Of a DNA stretch of 64,000 nt, positions 27,740-35,457 are shown in pieces. This DNA comes from Ignavibacteriales bacterium (lineage in GTDB: Bacteria > Bacteroidota > Ignavibacteria > Ignavibacteriales > Ignavibacteriaceae): NCBI GenBank assembly GCA_020061995.1, contig JAGUXE010000275.1:4676-68675 (forward strand), in the 5' to 3' direction. How positions within the stretch are numbered: the first letter of the stretch is position 1; each line of letters opens with the position of its first letter. The notes beneath the pieces were generated by a model. It did no database searches, was not told the DNA's origin, and saw nothing but the letters and a program-made list of their open reading frames with translations. The position numbers and the translations under genes are program-made.

Positions 27740-29011
27740 ATGAAAAAAATCATCATCTTTCTTTTTTTAATGCTCGTTTATTCTCAACCGACATTGTCTC
27801 AATTTGCGCCATCTGATGTCAGCAATTTAACAGGTGGTTTGGGAATGACCTGGATTGACGGAAAACCTTTTTATGCTGTTCGGTTTACTCCTGAGTTTTC
27901 AATCTCAAAAATTGGAGTCGGACTTGATTTGAATCTTGAATTTAATTCTGATGGTCTTCGTAAAGAAAACTTTAACGAAACATCCGATTATCTTAGTATC
28001 ATAAGATATGTGCGCTATGGAAATAAACGCGAAAAAGTTTTCGTTAAGTTGGGAGCATTAGATTATTATACTCTCGGACATGGAAGTATAATGTATGCTT
28101 ACAACAACAGTCCAAGTTTTGATAATAGAAAAATAGGTTTAAATGTTGATCTCGATTTTGACAAATTCGGTTTTGAATCAATTTATAGCTCATTCGGTGA
28201 AGCCGGTATTGTTGGTATGCGAGGTTATGTAAGACCAATCCAATACACACCAATGGCAAGTGTTCCGGTGATAAGTAATCTTGAAGTCGGTGTTACTGTA
28301 GCCTCTGATTTTAACGATAATGCAGGAAAAGTTTACGGAATAACCGATACCACTAATAATAGTATGGCGGTTTTCGGGTTTGATTTAGGTTTACCGGTTG
28401 TAACAACTTCGATGTTAAATCTATCGTTATATTTTGATTTTGTAAAGTTTGCAGATTTTGGTTCCGGTTCATCAGCCGGAGCATTACTTGAACTGGATGG
28501 ATTGGGAATAGTAAATGCATCTGTTAAACTTGAAAGAAGATGGAACGGTAAAGAATATATGCCCGCTTATTTCGGATCATTTTATGAAATTGAGAAATTC
28601 GGAAAAGCTAATCTTCTTAAAAATATTAACTCATCAATGGATGGATATTTTGGTGCTTTGAATGTCGGTGTTCTTGGAATGGTAAATCTTCTTGGAAGTT
28701 TCCAAAAGTTGGATGATGACCCAAATAGTGGAATACTCCACTTAACAACTGAGGTTGCTCCTTCAGGTGCCCCATTTGTAGCTCGTGCGGGTTATGATAA
28801 AGTTTACATCAGGGGTGGTGAGGATTTATTTAAACTTGATGACCGTTCATATTTGTTTGCAGAATTGGGTTATAAACCATATTCATTTATGATTGTTTCA
28901 TTAGTTTATCAATGGACTTATACTCCTATTCGAGATATTGATGACAATGTAATTGGATTTTCTCCACAGAAGAAAATTGAGCCGCGTGTTTCCTTTATTT
29001 ATCCTTTATAA
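27740..29011 (+). CDS. Outer-membrane beta-barrel protein of unknown function
   Basis: This 423-residue protein has a signal peptide (MKKIIIFLFLMLVYSQPTLS). The rest is long amphipathic beta segments (FYAVRFTPEFSISKIGVGLDL, LNLSLYFDFVKFADFG, MIVSLVYQWTYTP) ending in a typical barrel C terminus (RVSFIYPL, terminal hydrophobic strand). It looks like a transmembrane barrel of 16 or so strands. I know similar uncharacterised proteins in Ignavibacteria but no defined role. It is monocistronic: a strong terminator follows 13 bp after the stop. Confidence 0.75.
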   Translation: MKKIIIFLFLMLVYSQPTLSQFAPSDVSNLTGGLGMTWIDGKPFYAVRFTPEFSISKIGVGLDLNLEFNSDGLRKENFNETSDYLSIIRYVRYGNKREKVFVKLGALDYYTLGHGSIMYAYNNSPSFDNRKIGLNVDLDFDKFGFESIYSSFGEAGIVGMRGYVRPIQYTPMASVPVISNLEVGVTVASDFNDNAGKVYGITDTTNNSMAVFGFDLGLPVVTTSMLNLSLYFDFVKFADFGSGSSAGALLELDGLGIVNASVKLERRWNGKEYMPAYFGSFYEIEKFGKANLLKNINSSMDGYFGALNVGVLGMVNLLGSFQKLDDDPNSGILHLTTEVAPSGAPFVARAGYDKVYIRGGEDLFKLDDRSYLFAELGYKPYSFMIVSLVYQWTYTPIRDIDDNVIGFSPQKKIEPRVSFIYPL

Positions 29012-29024
29012 AATTTAATTGATG

Positions 29025-29060
29025 ACAAGCCGAGGGGAATAATTACTCGGCTTGTTCTTT
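29025..29060 (+). terminator. Rho-independent terminator
   Basis: ACAAGCCGAG (29025-29034) and CTCGGCTTGT (29046-29055) form a perfect 10-bp stem with an 11-nt loop followed by TCTTTTTC. It ends the transcript of the barrel gene. Confidence 0.9.
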
Positions 29061-29163
29061 TTCTTCAACTCTGAAGTTACTTTAATTCAACTAATAAGAA
29101 TTATTCTTGAAAATCAAACTTTGAGGAAAATATATGTATTATTGTTGAGGTAAGTAGTTTATA

Positions 29164-29365
29164 AATCCTCTACGAGGATTAAAGTTTTTGGGCGTAGGTT
29201 TTTACAAAAATATGACCTCTACGAGGTCATGAATAATCGAACGTCCAAGAGTTAGAATTCTCTTCGATAAAACAATAAATCAAGAACTTGAGTCTGTTAA
29301 AACATCGTAGATGTTTAATTATTGTAATAACTTATAACCCTGAAAAAACGATCCTCGTAGAGGAT
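29164..29365. repeat. REP-like hairpins upstream of the first RAYT gene
   Basis: Four short palindromes share a 3-nt loop but differ in stem sequence: AATCCTC-TAC-GAGGATT (29164-29180), ATGACCTC-TAC-GAGGTCAT (29212-29230), AAACATC-GTA-GATGTTT (29300-29316) and ATCCTC-GTA-GAGGAT (29351-29365). The first two and last two are in opposite orientation (loop TAC against GTA). Compensatory stem changes point to selection for structure. They fill most of the 29061-29383 gap, next to the transposase. Confidence 0.8.
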
Positions 29366-29383
29366 TAATAAAAGGAACAAAGT

Positions 29384-29998
29384 ATGAAACCTGGCGTATT
29401 TACTCAACTCTATACTCACCTGGTATTTGCAGTACAGAATCGGGAGCGATTACTAAGGAAAGAGATAAGAGGAGAAGTATTCAGTTATATCAGTGGAATA
29501 GTTACGAACAGAAAACATAAATCTCTTATAATAAACGGGATGCCGGATCATATTCATATATTATTAGGATTAAATCCCAATGATAAAATGTCAGATCTTG
29601 TCGGATGCATAAAAAGAGAATCATCTGCATTTATCAATCAAAAGGATTGGTTTATGGGAAGATTTCATTGGCAAGATGGATACGGAGCTTTCTCTTACGG
29701 CAAATCCCAATTAGATACTATTTACAATTATATTGCCAAACAGGAAAATCATCATACAAAAAGAACCGTCCGTCAAGAATATACAGAACTGCTTAAAAAG
29801 TTTGAGATAGAATATGATGAAAAATATTTGTTTGATTTTTTTGATTATCTCAGTCTACTGAATAAGAATATTATTATAAAAGAGCTGATGAATTTATCGA
29901 TTCAACTAAGATGTTTAACAGTTCTCCCTTCAATTATTTTGAAGGGTAAACAATTTGAAACATGCTATTGTTGTATCAATCGTAATAATTTCTTGTAA
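29384..29998 (+). CDS. REP-associated tyrosine transposase (RAYT, IS200-like Y1)
   Basis: This 204-residue protein matches the TnpA-REP/RAYT family: YTHLVFAVQNRERLL at the start, the metal-binding HUH motif in MPDHIHILLGLNP, DLVGCIKRESSAFIN, FHWQDGYGAFSYGKSQLDTIYNYIAKQENHH with the catalytic Tyr, then KRTVRQEYTELLKKFEIEYDEKYLFDFF. Such enzymes nick single-stranded palindromes. Relatives end at about residue 154; this one continues ~45 residues past YLFDFF and runs 69 bp into the convergent lipoprotein gene, so its original stop was probably lost. REP-like hairpins lie directly upstream. Confidence 0.9.
   Translation: MKPGVFTQLYTHLVFAVQNRERLLRKEIRGEVFSYISGIVTNRKHKSLIINGMPDHIHILLGLNPNDKMSDLVGCIKRESSAFINQKDWFMGRFHWQDGYGAFSYGKSQLDTIYNYIAKQENHHTKRTVRQEYTELLKKFEIEYDEKYLFDFFDYLSLLNKNIIIKELMNLSIQLRCLTVLPSIILKGKQFETCYCCINRNNFL
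29926..29946 (-). terminator. Hairpin overlapping the lipoprotein stop codon
   Basis: CCCTTCAA (29926-29933) and TTGAAGGG (29939-29946) form a perfect stem with a 5-nt loop. It includes the stop codon of the leftward lipoprotein gene and lies inside the extended 3' end of the RAYT frame. There is no long T-run, so termination strength is uncertain. Confidence 0.5.
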
Positions 29999-30634
29999 GG
30001 ATTTATATCCTTCCTTCATAATTAAAAAAGTTACTTTATTCGTAACAGTGATTGCTCCGATTGAGTCAGGAGAAACTTCGGAAGTCCTAGTAAATGAAGC
30101 GCCGATTACAAATATCTTATTCGATAAAACAAATTTTCCATTAGTATCTGTATTTATCAGTGCATTTGCATTAACCAGTGCGGAAGGTCCCTTTAATAAA
30201 ATCAAATCCTTTTCAATCCTTTCACTTCTGAACTCAAGTTTCATTGTATAGATTCCGGCTGTCAATGAATCGGTATCAAAGAAAATACGATGAACTCCTG
30301 CAGGCATTTCACTATTTTGAATAATAATTGCAACTGTATCGCTTGTTCCTTTTCGTAGAAGAATAAGATTCACCATGCTTATTTGAGGGAGTGAAAACTG
30401 AAATTGAATAATGTCGTTAATCGATGAAATCTTTTCAAAAGTGCCTGTCTCAATAATATTAGGAATGGCGTGTATTTTAGCACCCGAAACAGCAGTACCA
30501 TTATTATCTATTACTCTTCCTGTAAAGTATCCCAAAGTCCCGTCGGAAGAGACAGGATTATCATCTTTCTTACATCCCGATATTCCAATTATCGTTAATG
30601 CACAAAAAGCAAGAATCAAAGATTTCATTTTCAC
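29930..30634 (-). CDS. Lipoprotein with carboxypeptidase-regulatory-like domain
   Basis: This 234-residue protein has a lipoprotein signal (MKMKSLILAFCALTIIGISGC, Cys21, then KKDDNP). Residues 34-60 (GYFTGRVIDNNGTAVSGAKIHAIP) match the start of a CarboxypepD_reg-like/Ig fold, and LINTDTNGKFVL with FLIMKEGYKSLQEIITI repeats the same pattern near the end. GIYTMKLEFRSERIEKDLILL in the middle looks like another beta domain. Probably exported and anchored at a membrane; function unknown. It converges with, and overlaps, the RAYT gene. Confidence 0.75.
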   Translation of the reverse strand: MKMKSLILAFCALTIIGISGCKKDDNPVSSDGTLGYFTGRVIDNNGTAVSGAKIHAIPNIIETGTFEKISSINDIIQFQFSLPQISMVNLILLRKGTSDTVAIIIQNSEMPAGVHRIFFDTDSLTAGIYTMKLEFRSERIEKDLILLKGPSALVNANALINTDTNGKFVLSNKIFVIGASFTRTSEVSPDSIGAITVTNKVTFLIMKEGYKSLQEIITIDTTIACFKLFTLQNN

Positions 30635-30766
30635 ATTTCCTCCGGATAGTTTGAAATCGGTTATGAAATATAACGAAGAATATTAAACTGATTCACTCTA
30701 TTCCTCTTCAATAAAAAGATTTTTCTTTTGACTTGAGTAGATGTTCAATTAATTTAGTAACTCATG

Positions 30767-30897
30767 TTACGCAAATTACTTAACCTCCGAGGTTTCAATG
30801 ATTGTTTTACGAAAATATTTTTGATTTGTATCCAACAAACATGTGTGAGGATATATTGTTTGGAAAAACCTCGGAGGTTTTCCAATCATTTGCGTAA
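30767..30897. repeat. REPIN-like inverted pair of palindromes
   Basis: Two hairpins, AACCTC-C-GAGGTT (30782-30794) and AAACCTC-G-GAGGTTT (30866-30880), face each other. They are enclosed by outer inverted arms TTACGCAAAT (30767-30776) and ATTTGCGTAA (30888-30897). The whole 131-bp block is an inverted pair like a REPIN, between the lipoprotein gene and malQ. Confidence 0.75.
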
Positions 30898-30947
30898 GGT
30901 AGTAAAAGTTTTTATTAAGATTTACAATTCATTCATAGGAAATAGTT

Positions 30948-32477
30948 ATGACTTACGAACGCTCAGCAGGTATTTTGCTTCATCCAACATCACTTCCCGG
31001 AAAATTCGGAATTGGAGACCTGGGACATGAAGCATTTAAGTTTATTGATTTTCTTCATTCAGCAGGACAAAAACTATGGCAAGTTTTTCCTTTAGGTCCG
31101 ACAGGTTATGGTGATTCTCCTTATCAATGCTTTTCTGCATTTGCCGGGAATCCTTTTTTGATTAGTCCCGAACTTCTTTTTAAGGATGGTTTTCTTACTG
31201 ATGATGAAATAAATAACCCCCCATATTTTAATCCTTCTGAAGTTGATTTCGGTCCCTTGATTGAATATAAAAATCAACTGTTGAGGAAATCATTTGATTT
31301 GTTTATACTCAATAAGACAAAAGATATTGAAACGGAATTTGAACTTTTTGTTGCTCAGCAGAACGATTGGCTTGATGATTTTTCACTTTTTATGGCTGCA
31401 AAAAGTTTTCACGGCGGACTGCTTTGGACAAGCTGGGATAAAGGGATTGCGCTTCGAAATGAAAATGTAATTCCGGAATGGAAAGAGAAGTTATCCGATG
31501 AAATTCAATATCAAAAATATTTGCAGTTCATCTTCTTTCGTCAGTGGAAAAATGTTCATGCATATGCGAATGAAAAGGGGATAAAAATAATTGGGGATCT
31601 CCCTATTTTTATTGCTTATGATAGTGCTGATCTCTGGGCAAACAGAGATCTTTTCAGTGTTGATAAAAAAGGTAAACTTGAAACGGTTGCAGGAGTTCCA
31701 CCCGATTATTTCAGCCCGACCGGACAACTCTGGGGCAATCCTCTTTATCGCTGGGATGAAATGGCAAAAGATGATTATGCCTGGTGGCGTAAAAGAATTT
31801 CAGCTCTACTTGAAATGGTTGATATAATTCGTATAGATCACTTCAGGGGTTTTGAAGCATATTGGGAAATCCCGGGTGATGCACCAACTGCAGAGACAGG
31901 CAAATGGGTAAAAGCTCCCGGTGATCATTTCTTCACAACTGTAAAAAAATATCTTGGTGATGTTCCTATTCTTGCTGAAGATCTAGGCGTTATTACAAAA
32001 CCTGTAGTTGAATTGCGCGATAAATTTAATTTCCCCGGAATGAAAATTCTACAATTTGCATTTGGTACTGGGATGGAGAGAAAATTTCTGCCTCATAATT
32101 TTATTTCTAATTGCTGTGTTTATACCGGCTCACATGATAACGATACAACAAACGGTTATTTTGAAAAAGCTAAATATGCAGATAATGATATTTATGAATT
32201 CACAAAGAAATATCTCAATTATCACGGAAATAATTTAACTTCTGAACTGATCCGAACAGCCTATGCTTCAGTTGCTAATATTGTTGTTATTCCGATGCAG
32301 GATGTTCTTAATCTTGGATCAGAAGCAAGAATGAACTTCCCCGGAAAGCTTGGAGGAAATTGGGCTTGGCGTTTAACATGGGATCAAATAAAACCTGAAC
32401 TAGCAGAACATTATCGAAATTTAACAATAATGTACGAACGCCCCGTTAAAGCAAAGGAGTTTGTTGAAGAAGAGTAA
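30948..32477 (+). CDS. malQ: 4-alpha-glucanotransferase (amylomaltase, GH77)
   Basis: This 509-residue cytosolic enzyme transfers alpha-1,4-glucan chains in maltodextrin and glycogen metabolism. The start ERSAGILLHPTSLPGKFGIGDLG and WQVFPLGPTGYGDSPYQCFS are diagnostic for GH77. Catalytic residues are visible: nucleophile Asp297 (IIRIDHFRGFEAYWEIP), acid/base Glu344 (LAEDLGVI) and Asp397 (GSHDNDTTNGYF). Full length for the family. AGGAAA precedes the ATG by 9 bp. It appears monocistronic and converges with the toxin gene, the two stops being one base apart. Confidence 0.98.
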   Translation: MTYERSAGILLHPTSLPGKFGIGDLGHEAFKFIDFLHSAGQKLWQVFPLGPTGYGDSPYQCFSAFAGNPFLISPELLFKDGFLTDDEINNPPYFNPSEVDFGPLIEYKNQLLRKSFDLFILNKTKDIETEFELFVAQQNDWLDDFSLFMAAKSFHGGLLWTSWDKGIALRNENVIPEWKEKLSDEIQYQKYLQFIFFRQWKNVHAYANEKGIKIIGDLPIFIAYDSADLWANRDLFSVDKKGKLETVAGVPPDYFSPTGQLWGNPLYRWDEMAKDDYAWWRKRISALLEMVDIIRIDHFRGFEAYWEIPGDAPTAETGKWVKAPGDHFFTTVKKYLGDVPILAEDLGVITKPVVELRDKFNFPGMKILQFAFGTGMERKFLPHNFISNCCVYTGSHDNDTTNGYFEKAKYADNDIYEFTKKYLNYHGNNLTSELIRTAYASVANIVVIPMQDVLNLGSEARMNFPGKLGGNWAWRLTWDQIKPELAEHYRNLTIMYERPVKAKEFVEEE

Positions 32478-32478
32478 G

Positions 32479-32877
32479 TTATAAGGATTCGATCAATGAG
32501 ATTGATAGTTTTGGAAACTCACGTAAAATTTTTTTATCTAGTGTTATAAGTTTTGTTCCAAGTGTTTTTGCCAAAACAACAAATTCTAAATCGTAAGCTG
32601 AAAGAGAACATTTATCTACCTCTTCCAAAACTTGTAATGACTCTATAGTGTATTCATTTCCTTTTAGGAGTTTTTGTGCTTCCTGCATTATTTCAAAAGA
32701 TTGACTTAAAGTAATTAGTTTTTTTCGCATATAAAGAGTCAGAATACTTCGAAGTTCGGAGCGCCAGAGTATCGGGGCACACCATTCAGAATCTGACTGC
32801 AATAATTTTTCCGCATTCTCGCTGAATTCTCCTTTTAGAAATAAGTAAGCTATAACATTTGTATCAACAACGATCAT
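32479..32877 (-). CDS. PIN-domain toxin (VapC/FitB-type)
   Basis: This 132-residue protein has a PIN RNase fold with the acidic metal site: Asp5 (MIVVDTNVIAYLF), a Glu in WRSELRSIL, Asp in SAYDLEFVVLAKTLG and Asp in KLITLDKKILREFP. VapC toxins cleave tRNA or rRNA; FitB-type members act with ribbon-helix-helix antitoxins. The start overlaps the antitoxin stop by 4 bp, so the two genes are translationally coupled, antitoxin first. Confidence 0.9.
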   Translation of the reverse strand: MIVVDTNVIAYLFLKGEFSENAEKLLQSDSEWCAPILWRSELRSILTLYMRKKLITLSQSFEIMQEAQKLLKGNEYTIESLQVLEEVDKCSLSAYDLEFVVLAKTLGTKLITLDKKILREFPKLSISLIESL

Positions 32878-33113
32878 ATTCTACCATTGTTCTTTGCTTC
32901 TTCGAGGTCGCTTAGAGTGATTTCGAAATTTTGATTTGTTCTAATCTTTTGAGATTTTCTTAAAATCTGCTCCACTTCATTTTTATCAGTAATAAGAGCT
33001 TCTTCAAGACAAGCAATTATTTCGCTGTTAATACTTCTGCGGGAAAGTTCGGAGCGTTTTTTTAGTTTTTTATGGATTCGATCCGGAATATTTCTTACTG
33101 TTATATTGTTCAT
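32874..33113 (-). CDS. Ribbon-helix-helix antitoxin (FitA/Arc-type)
   Basis: This 79-residue protein starts MNNITVRNIPDRIHKKLKKR followed by SELSRRSINSEIIACLEEAL, the FitA/Arc-like ribbon-helix-helix DNA-binding fold. The C-terminal segment (QILRKSQKIRTNQNFEITLSDLEEAKNNGR) would wrap the toxin. RHH antitoxins repress their own operon, and a perfect 18-bp palindrome lies 12 bp before the start codon, which supports this. Confidence 0.88.
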   Translation of the reverse strand: MNNITVRNIPDRIHKKLKKRSELSRRSINSEIIACLEEALITDKNEVEQILRKSQKIRTNQNFEITLSDLEEAKNNGRI

Positions 33114-33124
33114 TTATCTGCCTT

Positions 33125-33142
33125 TATTTTGATATCAAAATA
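33125..33142. promoter_or_regulatory. 18-bp perfect palindrome, likely toxin-antitoxin operator
   Basis: TATTTTGATATCAAAATA is a perfect palindrome with no central spacer, ending 12 bp upstream of the antitoxin ATG. RHH dimers bind such short symmetric sites, so it is a strong operator candidate for autoregulation. Confidence 0.7.
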
Positions 33143-33312
33143 TAACCAGATGTGAAAATAAATGCAATTGTATTTTCGGGTAGATATGGTAATAAATCGA
33201 TGGGGCTGAAGCTGATGGAAATCAAGTTTTATAAAAAATATAAAAATTTCTTCAGGAAAAGGAGTTTGTTGGAGAGGATGGATGATCGAGCAAGGTTAAA
33301 GTACTTAATAAG

Positions 33313-33344
33313 AAAATGATGCCGGCTAATTCCGGCATCATTTT
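33313..33344 (-). terminator. Terminator of the glutathione peroxidase gene
   Basis: AAAATGATGCCGG and CCGGCATCATTTT are perfect 13-bp arms around CTAATT, 8 bp past the peroxidase stop. A- and T-tracts on both sides would allow it to work in both directions. Confidence 0.9.
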
Positions 33345-33351
33345 AATGAAA

Positions 33352-33960
33352 TTACTTAGCCAGTTCAGCTTTTAATACTTCTAATAACTCATCACTTTTC
33401 GGATCGACTTTACTCTTATATCGTTTAACCACACTGCCATCTTTTGCAATAAGAAACTTCTCAAAATTCCAACCGATGTCACTTGAACCGGTTACTTCAT
33501 TATTTGTAAGCATCGCATAAAGAGGTGCTTTATCATCTCCCTTAACTTTTATTTTATCGAATAAGGAAAAAGTAACATCAAATTTTGAGGAACAGAATTC
33601 GGCAATCTCTTCATTTGTCCCTGGTTCTTGTCCACCAAAATCGTTACAAGGGAATGCGAGAATTTCGAAACCCTGGTCTTTATATTCACGATAAATTTCT
33701 TCAAGCCCTTTATACTGTTTTGTATACCCACACTTGCTGGCAACATTTACTAACAGTAAAACTTTTCCCTTATAATCTGAAAGATTTACATCATTCCCTT
33801 TAATATCTTTCACAGTATAACCACTTATCGATGCAACCATTTTTCCATCTCCATCTTTTTTTGAATCCGATGCACTTTTTGTATTTTGAGCGTTCAGATA
33901 AATCACTGCTCCGATAGCTATGATAATTATTAACACAATGTAGAAAGATTGATATTTCAT
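33352..33960 (-). CDS. Membrane-anchored glutathione/thioredoxin peroxidase (Cys-GPx)
   Basis: This 202-residue protein has an N-terminal membrane anchor (residues 7-23) and a GPx domain (from ~44). The catalytic tetrad is seen as Cys77 (NVASKCGYT), Gln111 (FPCNDFGGQEPG), Trp164 and Asn165 (WNFEKFL). Cysteine replaces selenocysteine, and Cys105/Cys123 could resolve, so it probably uses thioredoxin. It would reduce peroxides at the outer face of the inner membrane. It is monocistronic with its own terminator; GGAG precedes the ATG. Confidence 0.93.
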   Translation of the reverse strand: MKYQSFYIVLIIIIAIGAVIYLNAQNTKSASDSKKDGDGKMVASISGYTVKDIKGNDVNLSDYKGKVLLLVNVASKCGYTKQYKGLEEIYREYKDQGFEILAFPCNDFGGQEPGTNEEIAEFCSSKFDVTFSLFDKIKVKGDDKAPLYAMLTNNEVTGSSDIGWNFEKFLIAKDGSVVKRYKSKVDPKSDELLEVLKAELAK

Positions 33961-34020
33961 TTTCTTACTCCATATATTTATTGATATTTATATAATCCGA
34001 TTAGAAAGAAAAAAGTTCAA

Positions 34021-35166
34021 TTGCTTAAACCTAAAGCCGTAATAAATAGAATTTCAATTATACTTATCATTTTTATTAATGCACTTTTTGCCATTAAGTA
34101 TACGTTTCGTTATGTCCAATCTGATATTTTAGCTATTTCCATAACTATCTTTTACCTGGCATTATTAACATCTGCAATTTATTATATTAATCATTCCCGG
34201 CAACTATTTAGGTCTGAAAATAAAAAGTATTATTATCATGGACTGATTTTATTCGGGATAATTTTAATTATTGCAATGAACATTATTCCAGAAACAACCC
34301 GAGTAGGAAGACTTCCCGCAATTAACGAATGGTTGGGCAACTTAATCAATGGCAAATTTCCGTACCGTGCCGAGTCAAATCCTTCAGGATTTCCATTTTT
34401 GTTTTTTATAACTGTTCCATTTTATCTTCTTGGTGATGTCGGTTATTTAGAAGTGTTCGGATTATTGTTATTCATATTGATAATTATAAACAATGCAAAT
34501 TTTGGGAAAGAGCTTATATTAAAATTGTCACTTTTACTCTTCTCACTTCCCGTATTTTATGAACTTTTTGTTAGAAGTGAATTGCTTACAAATATTACTT
34601 TATTTATTGCTGTAGCCATTCCGATTTATACAAAATTGTCTAAAGAAGATAATAAACTTGTACTTGGTGCGGGTGCTATAATTATGGGGATGCTTCTTTC
34701 AACGAGATTAATTGTCGGACTGCTTCTATTCTTGTTTTTAATATTCATTTACCGAAATGATTTTAAAAGGTTTTTTATCTTCGGAATAATTTCTTTTTCG
34801 GTTTTTCTCTTAACTCTTCTCCCGTTTTATTTGTGGGATGCAGAATATTTTATTACCAAAGGACCTTTCTCTGTGCAACTTTTATATTTACCAATTTGGG
34901 CTATAGTTCTATTTGTGATTGTTATAGTTTATGCCGGAACAATAATTTCGTCTTTAAGAGAATTCTTCTTCGCTAGTGGAATAATTTTGTTTTTACTGAC
35001 TCTTGTTTCATTTTCAATCACGATTTACAATTTCGGTATAACGAATGCTTTATTTAATGATTACTTCGATATCTCATACTTCATTTTCGCACTCCCATTT
35101 TGTATCCTTTCTTTAGAAGAATATAAATCTCAGGAAAATCTCGGAAGACTTTTGGCTGATGAATAG
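34021..35166 (+). CDS. Polytopic membrane protein of unknown function
   Basis: This 381-residue protein starts at a TTG and has about ten to eleven hydrophobic helices. A short loop, INGKFPYRAESNPSGFPFLFF, follows the third helix and resembles the first periplasmic loop of GT-C type glycosyltransferases and mannosyltransferase-like membrane enzymes, but no diagnostic DxD/ExD motif is clear. It may be a GT-C-like sugar transferase or simply an uncharacterised membrane protein. A small membrane protein gene overlaps its 3' end. Confidence 0.7.
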   Translation: MLKPKAVINRISIILIIFINALFAIKYTFRYVQSDILAISITIFYLALLTSAIYYINHSRQLFRSENKKYYYHGLILFGIILIIAMNIIPETTRVGRLPAINEWLGNLINGKFPYRAESNPSGFPFLFFITVPFYLLGDVGYLEVFGLLLFILIIINNANFGKELILKLSLLLFSLPVFYELFVRSELLTNITLFIAVAIPIYTKLSKEDNKLVLGAGAIIMGMLLSTRLIVGLLLFLFLIFIYRNDFKRFFIFGIISFSVFLLTLLPFYLWDAEYFITKGPFSVQLLYLPIWAIVLFVIVIVYAGTIISSLREFFFASGIILFLLTLVSFSITIYNFGITNALFNDYFDISYFIFALPFCILSLEEYKSQENLGRLLADE

Positions 35167-35362
35167 CGGGCTGAAATTTTTTCTTAATTTCATATTCAGT
35201 TTAGTTACGTTGATTTTTCATTTATATCTTTTAATAAAAATGACAATAGATGAGAGGTATATACTTAGTGGAATTTTACTAATTCCGGTATCAATATTCT
35301 CTGTAAGAATTAATAAAATGATTAAACAAAAGTTAATGGAGATAAGGCAAAATAGAGTTTAA
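35159..35362 (+). CDS. Small two-helix membrane protein
   Basis: This 67-residue ORF starts inside the end of the previous gene (8-bp overlap) and encodes two hydrophobic segments (FFLNFIFSLVTLIFHLYLLI and YILSGILLIPVSIFSV) with a basic C-terminal tail. The coupling and membrane pattern make a real gene likely. No family is recognised. Confidence 0.5.
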   Translation: MNSGLKFFLNFIFSLVTLIFHLYLLIKMTIDERYILSGILLIPVSIFSVRINKMIKQKLMEIRQNRV

Positions 35363-35400
35363 CTTGATTATGCATGAAGGGATCCAGGAATTAATAAAAA

Positions 35401-35434
35401 AAAGTCAGAGATTCACGTTATCCTCTCTGACTTT
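35401..35434 (-). terminator. Terminator of pta
   Basis: AAAGTCAGAG (35401-35410) and CTCTGACTTT (35425-35434) form a perfect stem with a 14-nt loop. A long A-run on the left gives the T-tract for the leftward transcript. Confidence 0.85.
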
Positions 35435-35457
35435 CTGAAAATAAATCTAAAAAAAAC

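Noticed and set aside
29384..29998. Complete IS200/IS605 insertion sequence
   Set aside because: No tnpB, no IS-type end hairpins or second identical copy; the protein and flanking REP-like hairpins fit a RAYT better.
29955..30251. 98-codon rightward ORF opposite the lipoprotein gene
   Set aside because: It is antisense to a convincing lipoprotein with signal peptide and domain match.
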